A stretch of DNA of 35,503 nucleotides from JBGPHT01 sp041484525 (GCA_041484525.1 JBGPHT010000076.1:1-35503); one strand, 5' to 3'; positions 18,414 through 26,127 are shown, counted from the first letter of the stretch. Made by a program: numbers and translations. Notes: generated from the sequence alone by a model not told the origin.

Positions 18414-19838
18414 ATGGCGGATCAGCGAGCATTGGAAGAACGCGAAGAACGCCGAAAAGAGCAGGAGCGCTTTATGGCCGTCTATGAGGAGGTCAAAAAC
18501 GAACTCCTCCGCATACCGGGCGTGGTCAAGGTCGGTCTCGGGTTACGCGAGCGTGGAGGCCAGTTGACCCGTGAGACAGCCTTCCGCGTTTATGTGAAAG
18601 AGAAACTGCCGGAGTCGGAGATTCCGCCCGAAAACCGGATACCGAAAGAAGTCCGTGGATTTCCTATCGACGTGATCAAAGTCCGCCAGCCGATCCCAAT
18701 CATCGGGTTCAATGATGAAGACGACGGGGTCAACTACAAGACGAAGGTGGGCGGAATCCGTGTAGGCAACGAGGAGGCCGGTTCCGGAACCGGTACGCTC
18801 GGTTGTTTTGCGCGTCTGAACAGCGATGGCTCCGTCGTGCTCCTGAGCAACCACCACGTGCTATTCCACGCGGGCGGCAAGGTGGGAGACGGAGTCGGGC
18901 AGCCTGACTGGAGTGGTTCCTGGTGCTGCGTATGCAATGAGATCGCTGAGGTTGTTGCAGGCGACGTACCGAATGACTGCGCCATCGCGCGTCTCAAACC
19001 GGACGTGAAGTTTGCTCCCAAGGTTCGCCGGATCAAGAAAGCCGATGGCACAGTGGAACTCACTGGCATCATTGCGGGCAGCGACACAGCGGTTAAGGGT
19101 GACGAGGTTTGGAAAGTGGGTGCCCGTACCGGCCTCACGCGGGGAACCATCGCCGAAGTGGTGGGTGAGATCGAAATCCATCCAATGGCGCCATTTACCC
19201 GGATCGCGAATGAAGGCGACTCGGGATCGGTGGTGGTGGACTTCGCCAGCGACAAAGTCGTGGGTCTGTTGTACGGCATTGACAGGGCAACTGGGACGAA
19301 GGGAGTCGCGAACCACATCGGTCCCATTCTTATCTCCATGGGCATCACGATCATCCCGACCGATGAAACCCAGGACTATGACGTGAAGGGTTGGAACGAG
19401 GAGCGCCTCGGGGTCGCCGGCCCTCCGACACCCGGAGACGTGTTTGCCGCGGTCGCAGACCGTCTCCGGATGACCGAAACCGGCGCTGAATTACTCAATT
19501 TGTTCCGCCGTCACAGAAACGAGATTTCCGAACTCATTAACCATCGCAGGCCGGTAACTGTCGCCTGGCAACGCGGCCAGGGCCCGGCCTACCTTGCCGC
19601 AACGATGCGAAGCGTTCGCGAGCCCGCCTACCGGCTTCCCGAATCACTGAATGGAGTGACGCGGCAGGAAATGATCGAGCGGCTATTCGCGGCTCTCACG
19701 CGGCACGGAAGCGATCGATTGCGCGCGGATCTCGAATCCCACGCCGATGCACTGATTCGGATCTGGCTCGAATCTTCCACCATGGAGGAGGCGATTGCGG
19801 CCTGGGAGCGCAGCCGCGCGCCTGCGCTGCTGAGATAG
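18414..19838 (+). CDS. Trypsin-like serine protease, operon copy 2 (tandem paralog)
   Basis: 474 residues. The frame is open further upstream, but AGGAGG at 18403-18408, 5 nt before the ATG at 18414, and the shared MADQRAL start fix the beginning. Domain order matches copy 1 throughout: a charged N-terminal domain, a trypsin-fold core and a helical C-terminal domain with the same SLNGVTRQE segment. The triad is H148 in SNHHVLF, D188 in NDCAIARL and S270 in EGDSGSVVVD, so catalysis should be intact. Differences cluster in the loops between the triad residues (for example residues 115-140 and 255-290), as expected if the two copies have diverged in substrate preference. It lies 47 nt downstream of copy 1 on the same strand and is the last gene of the operon. 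A weak inverted repeat follows the stop. A tandem duplication is clear from sequence; the division of labour is inference. Confidence 0.85.
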   Translation: MADQRALEEREERRKEQERFMAVYEEVKNELLRIPGVVKVGLGLRERGGQLTRETAFRVYVKEKLPESEIPPENRIPKEVRGFPIDVIKVRQPIPIIGFNDEDDGVNYKTKVGGIRVGNEEAGSGTGTLGCFARLNSDGSVVLLSNHHVLFHAGGKVGDGVGQPDWSGSWCCVCNEIAEVVAGDVPNDCAIARLKPDVKFAPKVRRIKKADGTVELTGIIAGSDTAVKGDEVWKVGARTGLTRGTIAEVVGEIEIHPMAPFTRIANEGDSGSVVVDFASDKVVGLLYGIDRATGTKGVANHIGPILISMGITIIPTDETQDYDVKGWNEERLGVAGPPTPGDVFAAVADRLRMTETGAELLNLFRRHRNEISELINHRRPVTVAWQRGQGPAYLAATMRSVREPAYRLPESLNGVTRQEMIERLFAALTRHGSDRLRADLESHADALIRIWLESSTMEEAIAAWERSRAPALLR

Positions 19839-19841
19839 AGT

Positions 19842-19862
19842 CGCAACAAAGTCCGCGTTGCG
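19842..19862 (+). terminator. Weak hairpin after the operon
   Basis: CGCAAC (19842-19847) pairs with GTTGCG (19857-19862), only 3 nt after the last stop of the operon. There is no T-run behind it, so it is at best a weak or Rho-assisted terminator. Confidence 0.2.
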
Positions 19863-19950
19863 CGGCCATGAAATTGACGGTGATCCGGAATGGTCAGAAT
19901 ACTCGAACAGCCTGAGAATCAGAAACCTGCGATGATGGGCAGTTCGCACG

Positions 19951-20134
19951 AACGGCAATCGGTGGGCTCGTCTGCTGGCTTATGTTACAGGGCTGGTGAA
20001 CCAGGAACTGCTGCTGCAGAACGAGTACCTGGCTGCGGAGAACCGGAATTCTCCGGGCGCACCTGCCACCACGGCTGCGCCTGTCGGATCCGGAGCGATG
20101 CACGCTGGCTGAGATCGGCACGCGACTCGAACGC
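19951..20134 (+). pseudogene. N-terminal fragment of an integrase-type transposase
   Basis: Plus-strand translation gives WARLLAYVTGLVNQELLLQN, EYLAAENR, then after one extra base near 20043 the frame resumes as ILRAHLPPRLRLSDPERCTL and AEIGTRL. This is the N-terminal helical/HTH segment of a common acidobacterial transposase with an rve-type DDE core. The core itself is absent: at about 20135 the sequence runs in the same frame into unrelated CBM9-like sequence. It is dead on two counts, the single-base insertion and the loss of the catalytic domain. The precise IS family cannot be assigned from 60 residues. Confidence 0.5.
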
Positions 20135-20146
20135 CCGCGTACCCGG

Positions 20147-20586
20147 ATCCAAGTAGATGGCAAATCCAACGACAAGGCCTGGCAGACTGCTGACCCGATC
20201 GTCCTGATCTTCCCTTGGGAATCGCAGACCGGTGCGAAACAAAAGACCACAGTTCGCCTGCTTTGGGACGACCAGACCCTCTACGTTGGTTACGAATGCG
20301 AAGACTCCGACATCGCCGCGCAGTTCACCGAACGCGACGATCCTACGTACCGCGATGACGCGACGGACGTTTACTTCGGTCTCGAAATGAATGCCCGCGG
20401 GGTACTGTACGACTATGTGTCGCTCAAGCCGGCGCAATAGTCCTGAAGCGCTTCAACTTGCAGGGTGTCCAATTAGCTACGTTTATCGACGGCACGCTGA
20501 ATGCACGCGGCGATCATAACAAAGGCTGGAGCCTGGAGGTCGCCATTCCACGGGCGAACTTCGAGGAGCTGTCCAGCCGCCCCGAG
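20147..20586 (+). pseudogene. CBM9-like (carbohydrate-binding) domain fragment, frameshifted
   Basis: From about 20147 the frame reads DGKSNDKAWQTADPIVL, then KTTVRLLWDDQTLYVGYECE, DSDIAAQFTERDDPTYRDD and VYFGLEMNARGVLYDY. This is the typical opening of a family 9 carbohydrate-binding or DOMON-like sugar-binding domain. The frame stops at TAG 20438-20440. The domain continues in another frame as LKRFNLQGVQLATFIDGTLN and GWSLEVAIPRANFEEL, the standard second half of this fold. A frameshift or small deletion near 20435 therefore separates the halves. There is no start codon or ribosome site: the upstream edge is fused to a transposase fragment. A TIGR03437-like fragment follows directly. This is a recombined relic, not a gene. 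Confidence 0.55.
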
Positions 20587-20589
20587 CCG

Positions 20590-20817
20590 TTGTACTACAC
20601 CAGTCCCAAGCAACTTGCGGCGGCTCTTCCCGCGTCCACACCGGTGGGAACGGGGACGCTCACGGTCACTTACCGCGACAAGACCAGCGCTCCATCGCCG
20701 ATTCAGGTTGTTCCCACTACACTGCTACTTGCGAAAATCTTCGAAAGCGACGAAGATTTTGCGGGAATAGTCGCAGCCTTGGCAACAGGAAAGCTACCGC
20801 TATTGCATCAGGCTTGA
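20590..20817 (+). pseudogene. Fragment resembling the Solibacter C-terminal domain (TIGR03437 type)
   Basis: In the same frame as the second half of the CBM9-like remnant the translation changes abruptly to LYYTSPKQLAAALPASTPVG, then TGTLTVTYRDKTSAPSPIQV. That pattern (YASPxQ...PVGTGTLTVTYNGxTSAPxPI) is the end of the domain repeated at the C-termini of many extracellular Solibacter proteins. In intact proteins it follows Ig-like or beta-propeller repeats, not CBM9, so the junction at about 20590 is probably recombinational. About 30 further residues of unclear origin precede the stop at 20815-20817. Without a start signal this is unlikely to be expressed. Confidence 0.45.
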
Positions 20818-20979
20818 ATCGGGAGTGCTCCAGCGCGGGGTGCCCGGGCGTGACGCAAATGTCGATCGCCGGTTCGTTCGGCGACGCTGCGCGGTCGCCC
20901 CCTCTGCAGAATATCCATAAAACCGATAGCGCCCGCTAAATTCTGCATCGCGTTAAATCTGCCACCGTATATTACATTA

Positions 20980-21825
20980 GTGCCTCTCTCGCGCCGCCAC
21001 TTTTTGCAATCTGCCTTTAGCCCGTTCCTTCCCCAAGAGGCCCGGTTCTCCGCAGATGTCAAAGTGGTCACGCTTTTCGCCACCGCCCGCGACCGCAAGG
21101 GCCGGATCGTTCGCGATCTATCGAAGGAGGATTTCCAACTGGAGGAAGACGGATCGCCGCAGACGATCCGCTACTTCTCGCGCGAGTCAGATCTGCCAGT
21201 GAAGATCGGCATCCTGATCGACACCAGCCGCAGCCAATACGGAATCTTGGAGCATGAGTGCCGCGCCAGCTATACATTCCTGGACCGAATGCTGCGCGAG
21301 GGCAAGGACTCGGCCTTCGTTATGAAATTTGATGTTGCGGTGACGATGCTACAGGGGTTCACGTCGTCGCGTACGCTGGTGTATTCGATTCTCTACTTCG
21401 ACCCGCGCGGGTACATGCGGGCGCGGCGGGACCGGAGCAGTCTCCCGCTTCCGGTGGCCCGGCGTGGCCGGCCCACTTTGCAGCGGCTCTCCGGCGAGAC
21501 TGGAGGCACTTCTTTTCTGGTGTCGCAGAGGCAGGCGGTAGAGCAGGTTTTTGACCGCATCCAAGACGAACTGCGCAACCAGTACAGCATGGGCTATACA
21601 CCCGACCGTCGGGACGCCGGCAGGGGGTACCGGAGAATCCGGCTTACGGTGCGTAACAAGAGTGTGACGGTGCAGGCGCGGGATGGGTTTACCCGGAGTG
21701 AGGGGGGCCGGGGGAACCCGGTACGTCCGGATTCCGGCCCGATCGACTTCGATCCGCACGCCCCTCCCGTAGTTCCAAGCGATCCGCCGGTAGCGGGTGG
21801 CTTCGCGTTGGCGCAGCCCGCTTAA
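20980..21825 (+). CDS. VWFA-related acidobacterial protein with an internal deletion
   Basis: 281 residues from a GTG start. It opens with SRRHFLQSAF, a Tat-like leader seen in this acidobacterial family (TIGR03436 type), then VKVVTLFATARDRKGRIVRD and EDFQLEEDGSPQTIRYFSRE, the conserved pre-VWA region. The MIDAS DxSxS is present (D81, S83, S85). After VAVTMLQGFTSSR (residue 131) the chain jumps to TLVYSILYFD. In relatives I know, some 60 residues lie between these two segments, including the MIDAS Thr and the TDG strand. The reading frame is kept, so the VWA fold lacks its middle and is unlikely to bind metal normally. The C-terminus (YSMGYTPDRRDAGRGYRRIR, VTVQARDGFTR) is typical. It stands alone behind gene debris and is probably a decaying paralog. 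Confidence 0.7.
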   Translation: MPLSRRHFLQSAFSPFLPQEARFSADVKVVTLFATARDRKGRIVRDLSKEDFQLEEDGSPQTIRYFSRESDLPVKIGILIDTSRSQYGILEHECRASYTFLDRMLREGKDSAFVMKFDVAVTMLQGFTSSRTLVYSILYFDPRGYMRARRDRSSLPLPVARRGRPTLQRLSGETGGTSFLVSQRQAVEQVFDRIQDELRNQYSMGYTPDRRDAGRGYRRIRLTVRNKSVTVQARDGFTRSEGGRGNPVRPDSGPIDFDPHAPPVVPSDPPVAGGFALAQPA

Positions 21826-21924
21826 GGTTTCGCCGTCGTCCGGCGCCACGTTGGGCGGACCCATCAAGCGCAACGCACCTTCATCTTCGGCGACTATTCG
21901 GGGTTCCGAGTTCTAGGCGCAGCG

Positions 21925-22551
21925 TCACCCGCGCATCCGCCGTCGCGCCAACGCCATCACCCCACAACCTAGCAACCACAATGTCGCCGGCTCCGGCACG
22001 ACCTGCAGCGCCCCTCGGATCTCGCCCCCTCCGAACTGCGTAGTGTGGAAGTTGATATACGAGTTCCCACTCAATATGTTTGGCAATTGCGCGGTTAACG
22101 TCGTGTTATTGCCTTCGGTCAAGTCCCACTTTCCGCTGAATGTGCCCCCCACGCCCGTACTAAACGGCGAGAAGGTAAAGTCGTTGGGGTTGTTGTCGTT
22201 GAAGGGACTTCCGAAAAACCCCCAAACGACTGGGGCGTTGGTAGTCGGCGTGACCAGTGCTGCGGCATGAATGTGCGCAGCCACCAGATTGTCATTCACG
22301 TCCGGCGTCTGAGACCCGGTGACGTCAATGTTAAAGATCGTAGCCGTAAACGTCATGGATGTCATGGCGTCGTTGATCACGAAATTTGCCGCACCGAACG
22401 ATGCCGGACGCGGAGCGCCGGTGGATGTCGTCGGATTAGTCGGCGGATTCTCCTGGGAGTTGGTCAGAGTTGCAGTCAGCAGGATACTCGCCTGCGCGGC
22501 GGACCCGCAAACCACGGCCATAGCCGCAAGACAAAGTTGGGCTCGGGGCAT
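21925..22551 (-). CDS. CHRD-domain protein with PEP-CTERM sorting signal
   Basis: 208 residues. CAGGAG at 22558-22563, 6 nt from the ATG at 22551, favours this start over the in-frame GTG at 22566. An N-terminal signal peptide (LCLAAMAVVCGSAAQA) is followed by a CHRD domain: ILLTATLTNSQENPPTNPTT, NDNLVAAHIHAA, WDLTEGNNTTLT and SYINFHTTQFGGGEIRGAL. The HIHAA and FHT.QFGGGEIRG segments are diagnostic of CHRD. The C-terminus VPEPATLWLLGCG, then a hydrophobic stretch and RRRMRG, is a PEP-CTERM tail, recognised by exosortase and removed as the protein is sorted to the surface or biofilm matrix. The protein is therefore extracellular; its partner is unknown. No exosortase gene is in the window, which is usual because targets are scattered. 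It lies alone, upstream of tRNA-Pro on the same strand. Confidence 0.85.
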   Translation of the reverse strand: MPRAQLCLAAMAVVCGSAAQASILLTATLTNSQENPPTNPTTSTGAPRPASFGAANFVINDAMTSMTFTATIFNIDVTGSQTPDVNDNLVAAHIHAAALVTPTTNAPVVWGFFGSPFNDNNPNDFTFSPFSTGVGGTFSGKWDLTEGNNTTLTAQLPNILSGNSYINFHTTQFGGGEIRGALQVVPEPATLWLLGCGVMALARRRMRG

Positions 22552-22746
22552 CAAGTTCTCCTGCACGCAATCATGACTCTCACCTTCCGCGCCGTCAACG
22601 CACCCATGTACTCCCGCTCACAATGGCTCCGAGTTGGTCCGGCGTTGACGAGGGTAGGGACGGAATTAGGGACAGTGCCGACACTGCCACGGAGTCAAGC
22701 CATTCCGGTGGGAGAATTAACTAGATGTGTTTACAAAAAGTTGAAA

Positions 22747-22823
22747 TGGTCGGGGCGGAAGGATTCGAACCTTCGACCTCCTGGTCCCGAACCAGGCGCT
22801 CTACCAGGCTGAGCCACGCCCCG
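22747..22823 (-). tRNA. tRNA-Pro(CGG)
   Basis: On the minus strand a 77-nt cloverleaf runs from CGGGGCG (22823-22817) to its partner CGCCCCG, discriminator A at 22750 and an encoded CCA at 22749-22747. The D-arm is GCTCAGCCTGGTAGAGC. The anticodon stem CCTGG/CCAGG encloses TTCGGGA, giving anticodon CGG (codon CCG). The T-arm has GGTTCGAATCC. All stems pair. It is transcribed away from selA, with 46 bases between them that must hold both promoters. Confidence 0.95.
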
Positions 22824-22869
22824 ACAAGGGAAACGGCAAAGGAAGACGAACACCAGTTTAGCATGCCGA

Positions 22870-24234
22870 ATGGCTTCTTGCGAACGGTTGGTCCTCCTGC
22901 GTACCATCGAACTTGTGGCGGGAAGCGACAAGCTACGCGAGTTGCCGGCGGTGCACGAGGTTCTCGATCGGCTCTCCCCTGCCCTCGGGCGCTTTCCGCG
23001 CGCGCTAATCGTCGCGGAAATCCGCCGCGCGCTGGATGACATGCGCGCCGAAATCGCACGCGGCCACTCCAGCGCGGAGGACATCGAGACCCGAGTCGGG
23101 AAGGCTCTGGCGGCGATCGAAGAGCCGTCGTTGCGGCGCGTCATCAATGCGACCGGCGTGGTCCTGCACACCAATCTCGGCCGCGCGCCGCTCGGGCGCG
23201 TCGAGATCCTGCCGGGATACTCGAACCTGGAATACAATCTGGCCGGCGGCCGGCGCGGCAAGCGCGATACCCACACGGCGGCCTTGCTCGAACGGTTGCT
23301 GGGAGCGCCGGCCATCGCCGTCAACAACAACGCGGCGGCCATTTTCCTGGCGTTGCACGAACTGGCGGCGGGCGCTGAGGTGATCGTCTCGCGCGGGGAA
23401 CTGATCGAAATTGGCGATGGCTTCCGCATTCCCGATATCATGGCCCGGTCGGGCGCCATTCTGCGAGAGGCCGGGACCACCAACCGCACGCGCATCGAAG
23501 ATTACCGCGACGCCATCAACGATCGCACGCGCCTGCTGCTGCGCGTCCACCCCAGCAATTTCCGGATTTCAGGATTTACCGCCCGGCCCGAGTTGCGCGA
23601 ACTGGTCGCGCTCGGGCGCGAACGCAACCTCCCTGTCTACGAGGACCTGGGCAGCGGGTGCATCGCCGACCTCAGCCGCTTCGGTATCGATGAGCCACTC
23701 GTTGGAGCCAGCCTGGCAGCCGGCGCCGATCTTGTCTCCTTCAGCGGCGACAAACTGCTCGGCGGCCCGCAGGCCGGCATCCTCGCTGGAAAAGTGGAGA
23801 TCGTTTCGCGCCTGCGCCGCAACCCGCTCTTCCGGGCGCTCCGGCTCGACAAAATGATTTACCAGGTGCTCGAGAACACACTGCGGCATCTGCTGCTCGA
23901 GCAATGGGACGCGATTCCTGCTTTAGCGATGATCCGCCAGCCTGCCTCCCAAATTCGCGCACGTGCGGAGGCGCTGATGGCGGCCGTTCCCGGTCTGCGC
24001 GCCGATATCGTCGCGGGCGATTCGGTCATCGGTGGGGGCGCCACGCCCGAGCAGTCCATACCGACGTGGCTCATCCAGATCGAATGCGCGGACGTTGTAG
24101 CCACCGAGCGCCGCCTGCGCACGGGCAATCCGCCCGTGATCGCGCGCATCGAAAACGAACGGCTGTTGTTGGATTTGCGAACCGTCTTCGAAGAAGAGGA
24201 AGCGGACGTGGCGGCCGCGCTGCGGCGCCTCTGA
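22870..24234 (+). CDS. selA: L-seryl-tRNA(Sec) selenium transferase
   Basis: 454 residues, near the usual SelA length. It converts seryl-tRNA(Sec) to selenocysteyl-tRNA(Sec) with selenophosphate, using PLP, in the cytoplasm. Family segments are clear: an N-terminal LRELPAVHEVLDRL, VINATGVVLHTNLGRAPLG, NNNAAAIFLAL, VIVSRGELIEIGDGFRIPDI, VHPSNFRISGFT, then LVSFSGDKLLGGPQAG with the PLP lysine at K295, the same position as in the E. coli enzyme, and LFRALRLDKMIYQVLE. No selB, selC or selD lies in the window, so the pathway depends on genes elsewhere; in some bacteria these are not clustered. The ATG at 22870 lacks a strong Shine-Dalgarno sequence. The stop is 1 nt from the end of the convergent efp gene. 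Catalytically it appears complete. Confidence 0.92.
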   Translation: MASCERLVLLRTIELVAGSDKLRELPAVHEVLDRLSPALGRFPRALIVAEIRRALDDMRAEIARGHSSAEDIETRVGKALAAIEEPSLRRVINATGVVLHTNLGRAPLGRVEILPGYSNLEYNLAGGRRGKRDTHTAALLERLLGAPAIAVNNNAAAIFLALHELAAGAEVIVSRGELIEIGDGFRIPDIMARSGAILREAGTTNRTRIEDYRDAINDRTRLLLRVHPSNFRISGFTARPELRELVALGRERNLPVYEDLGSGCIADLSRFGIDEPLVGASLAAGADLVSFSGDKLLGGPQAGILAGKVEIVSRLRRNPLFRALRLDKMIYQVLENTLRHLLLEQWDAIPALAMIRQPASQIRARAEALMAAVPGLRADIVAGDSVIGGGATPEQSIPTWLIQIECADVVATERRLRTGNPPVIARIENERLLLDLRTVFEEEEADVAAALRRL

Positions 24235-24235
24235 T

Positions 24236-24793
24236 CTACGCCCGTTCCTGGTACGTGCCTTCGGCGGTATTGACGCGGATCTTCTCGCCTTCGGTGATGA
24301 ACGCCGGCACCTGCACTACCAGGCCCGTTTCGAGCTTGGCCGGCTTGGTCACGTTCGACACGGTGGCGCCCTTCAGCCCCGGCTCGGTCTCGACGACAGT
24401 CAGGTCAACCGTAGCCGGCAGTTCCACGCTGATCGGCTTGCCTTCGTAAAACTCAACCGTCACCTTCAACTGCGAAATCAGGTACTGCGTGGCGTCGCCC
24501 AGCAGGTCCTTCATCAGGTGCATCTGCTCGTAGCTCTCGGTGTTCATGAAATAGTAGAACTCGCCATCGTCGTACAGGTACTCCATCTCATGCTCTTCGA
24601 GGAGCGCTTTTTCCACCTTGTCTTCGGACGAGAACCGATGCTCTGTCATACTCCCGCTACGCAGGCTGCGCATCTTCGCCTGCACGAACCCGCGCAGGTT
24701 TCCGGGCGTACGGTGGTTGACGCTGAAAATCGAATACAGCTCGTTGTTGAACTTCACTACCATCCCCGGACGCAGTTGTGTTGCTGAGATCAT
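24236..24793 (-). CDS. efp: Translation elongation factor P
   Basis: 185 residues with the three-domain EF-P pattern: an N-terminal KOW-like domain (MISATQLRPGMVVKFNNELY), a central OB domain (EYLYDDGEFYYFMNTESYEQ) and a C-terminal OB domain (PAFITEGEKIRVNTAEGTYQ). EF-P enters the ribosomal E site and relieves stalling at polyproline. The tip of the loop that contacts the peptidyl-tRNA reads PGNLRG (residues 30-35), so the position equivalent to E. coli Lys34 is an Asn (N32), with an Arg two residues later. That rules out EpmA-type lysylation at this position; whether R34 takes over is open. GAGG just upstream of the ATG is a reasonable ribosome site. The gene converges on selA, with a 1-nt gap and no room for a terminator between them. 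The next gene downstream on its strand is none in operon. Confidence 0.95.
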   Translation of the reverse strand: MISATQLRPGMVVKFNNELYSIFSVNHRTPGNLRGFVQAKMRSLRSGSMTEHRFSSEDKVEKALLEEHEMEYLYDDGEFYYFMNTESYEQMHLMKDLLGDATQYLISQLKVTVEFYEGKPISVELPATVDLTVVETEPGLKGATVSNVTKPAKLETGLVVQVPAFITEGEKIRVNTAEGTYQERA

Positions 24794-24892
24794 AGAACCT
24801 CAAGATGTAAACTTGACCCTACGGGCGTCGATATTCCAGTATACCCCGCTGCCTGACAGGACGCGGCTTCCGATGTACGCTCGACGACCGCG

Positions 24893-26092
24893 TTAGAACG
24901 GCATTATTTCTTCGCGCACAGGGTCGAAATCGATCCGCCGCTTCTGCATGTACGCGATGTTACCCAGGTGCGAGGCCTGGGCCGAGCGATGGCCCACCAG
25001 CACGTCGCCGTTCGGTAGTTTCCGCGACCGCACCGAGTCCAAGAAGTTTTGCACGTGGTCCATGTCGATGTCGCTGAATTTCTGTACCACCACCGGTTGC
25101 ACGTTGCGTCCGCGGGGGTAGAACTCATAGCGGCTGCGGTCGATCCAGAGCCGGCCCTCGGTGCCGCAGAACTCCTGCGCCGCGCCCGTGATACCGGGCA
25201 CCAGCGTGGCTTCAAATGTCGCCGTAAACTGCGTGGGGTATTCCAGCAGCACGTTGATGGTGTCGGGCGCCGTTCGCCCATCCTTATAGTGATACACGCC
25301 GCCCGCCGCCGAAGCCGAAATCGGAGTGTCCTGCCCCATGAACATATGGACGACGTCGATCCAGTGCGTGAACAGATCGGTAACCTGCCCGCCGCCGAAA
25401 TCCAGGTACGCGCGCCAGTTGTAATACTGTTGCGGATCCCAGTCGCGCCACTTCAACGGCCCCAGGAAATGCGCCCAGTCCAGATCCTGCGGCATCGTCT
25501 GCAGCGAAGCCGGCGCCTTGCGCAGGTGGTAGCCGTTGCCGTGCCACCAGGTGCGCGCCAGCGTGACTTTCCCCAACTTGCCGCTGTCCATGTACTCCTG
25601 CTTGGCCTGAATGTAGTGCTTGCCCGACCGCTGCTGCATCCCGACCTGGCAGATCCTTTTGTTCACCCGCGCCGCCTTGACAATCGCCGGCCCCTCTTCG
25701 ATCCGCAGCGTGAGCGGCTTCTCGACGTAGACGTCTTTGCCCGCGTTGAGCGCGTCGATGGCCACCTGCGCGTGCCAGTGATCGGGCACACCGATCAGCG
25801 CCACATCGATTTCCTTGATGTCGAGCAGTCTACGATGGTCGCTGAACGTCCGGGCGCTCGCGGCCTGCTTCTTCGCTTCATCCAGGTGCGGCGCATAGAC
25901 GTCGCATAGCGCCACCGCGTCCACGGTGTCGGTCTTGAGGAAGTTGCTCATGTCGTACCGGCCGCGTTCGCCGCAGCCGATGAGCCCCAGTTTGATGCGG
26001 TCGTTCGCGCCCAGAATGCGCGAATAGGAGATGGCCGTGGCGGCGGTTACGCCGCGCAGGAAAGACCGGCGCGCGACAGTGGTTTCAGACAT
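24893..26092 (-). CDS. Tat-exported Gfo/Idh/MocA family oxidoreductase
   Basis: 399 residues. The N-terminus has a twin-arginine motif (ARRSFLRG, residues 7-14) and a weak hydrophobic stretch, so it is probably exported folded with its cofactor. The Rossmann domain follows: GLIGCGERG (36-44) for NAD(P), VALCDVY, then GVPDHWHAQVAIDALNAGKD and the hallmark EKP (E124-P126). The C-terminal Gfo/Idh/MocA domain carries FTHWIDVVHMF, with H243 and D246 at the usual catalytic position, and GTEGRLWIDRSRYEFYPRG. Members oxidise sugars, inositols or glycosidic substrates; the substrate is not deducible, though many exported acidobacterial copies are linked with polysaccharide use. A TATAAT box lies 6 nt before the ATG, suggesting a very short leader. 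A transposon-like element begins 45 bases upstream, so expression may be altered by it. Confidence 0.9.
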   Translation of the reverse strand: MSETTVARRSFLRGVTAATAISYSRILGANDRIKLGLIGCGERGRYDMSNFLKTDTVDAVALCDVYAPHLDEAKKQAASARTFSDHRRLLDIKEIDVALIGVPDHWHAQVAIDALNAGKDVYVEKPLTLRIEEGPAIVKAARVNKRICQVGMQQRSGKHYIQAKQEYMDSGKLGKVTLARTWWHGNGYHLRKAPASLQTMPQDLDWAHFLGPLKWRDWDPQQYYNWRAYLDFGGGQVTDLFTHWIDVVHMFMGQDTPISASAAGGVYHYKDGRTAPDTINVLLEYPTQFTATFEATLVPGITGAAQEFCGTEGRLWIDRSRYEFYPRGRNVQPVVVQKFSDIDMDHVQNFLDSVRSRKLPNGDVLVGHRSAQASHLGNIAYMQKRRIDFDPVREEIMPF

Positions 26093-26098
26093 GCCAAG

Positions 26099-26127
26099 AT
26101 TATATACGTTTGCGGCGCGCTACGAGC
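26099..26127 (-). promoter_or_regulatory. Possible promoter of the Gfo/Idh/MocA gene, leaderless or short-leader
   Basis: A perfect TATAAT (26104-26099, minus strand) lies only 6 nt before the ATG, so transcription would begin at or next to the start codon. The -35 region falls inside the direct repeat flanking the inserted element, and no good hexamer is visible there. Confidence 0.3.

Noticed and set aside
22747..22823. tRNA next to selA as a possible selenocysteine tRNA
   Set aside because: The anticodon loop gives CGG and the length is 77 nt with an 7-bp acceptor stem, so it is tRNA-Pro, not a long tRNA-Sec with anticodon UCA.
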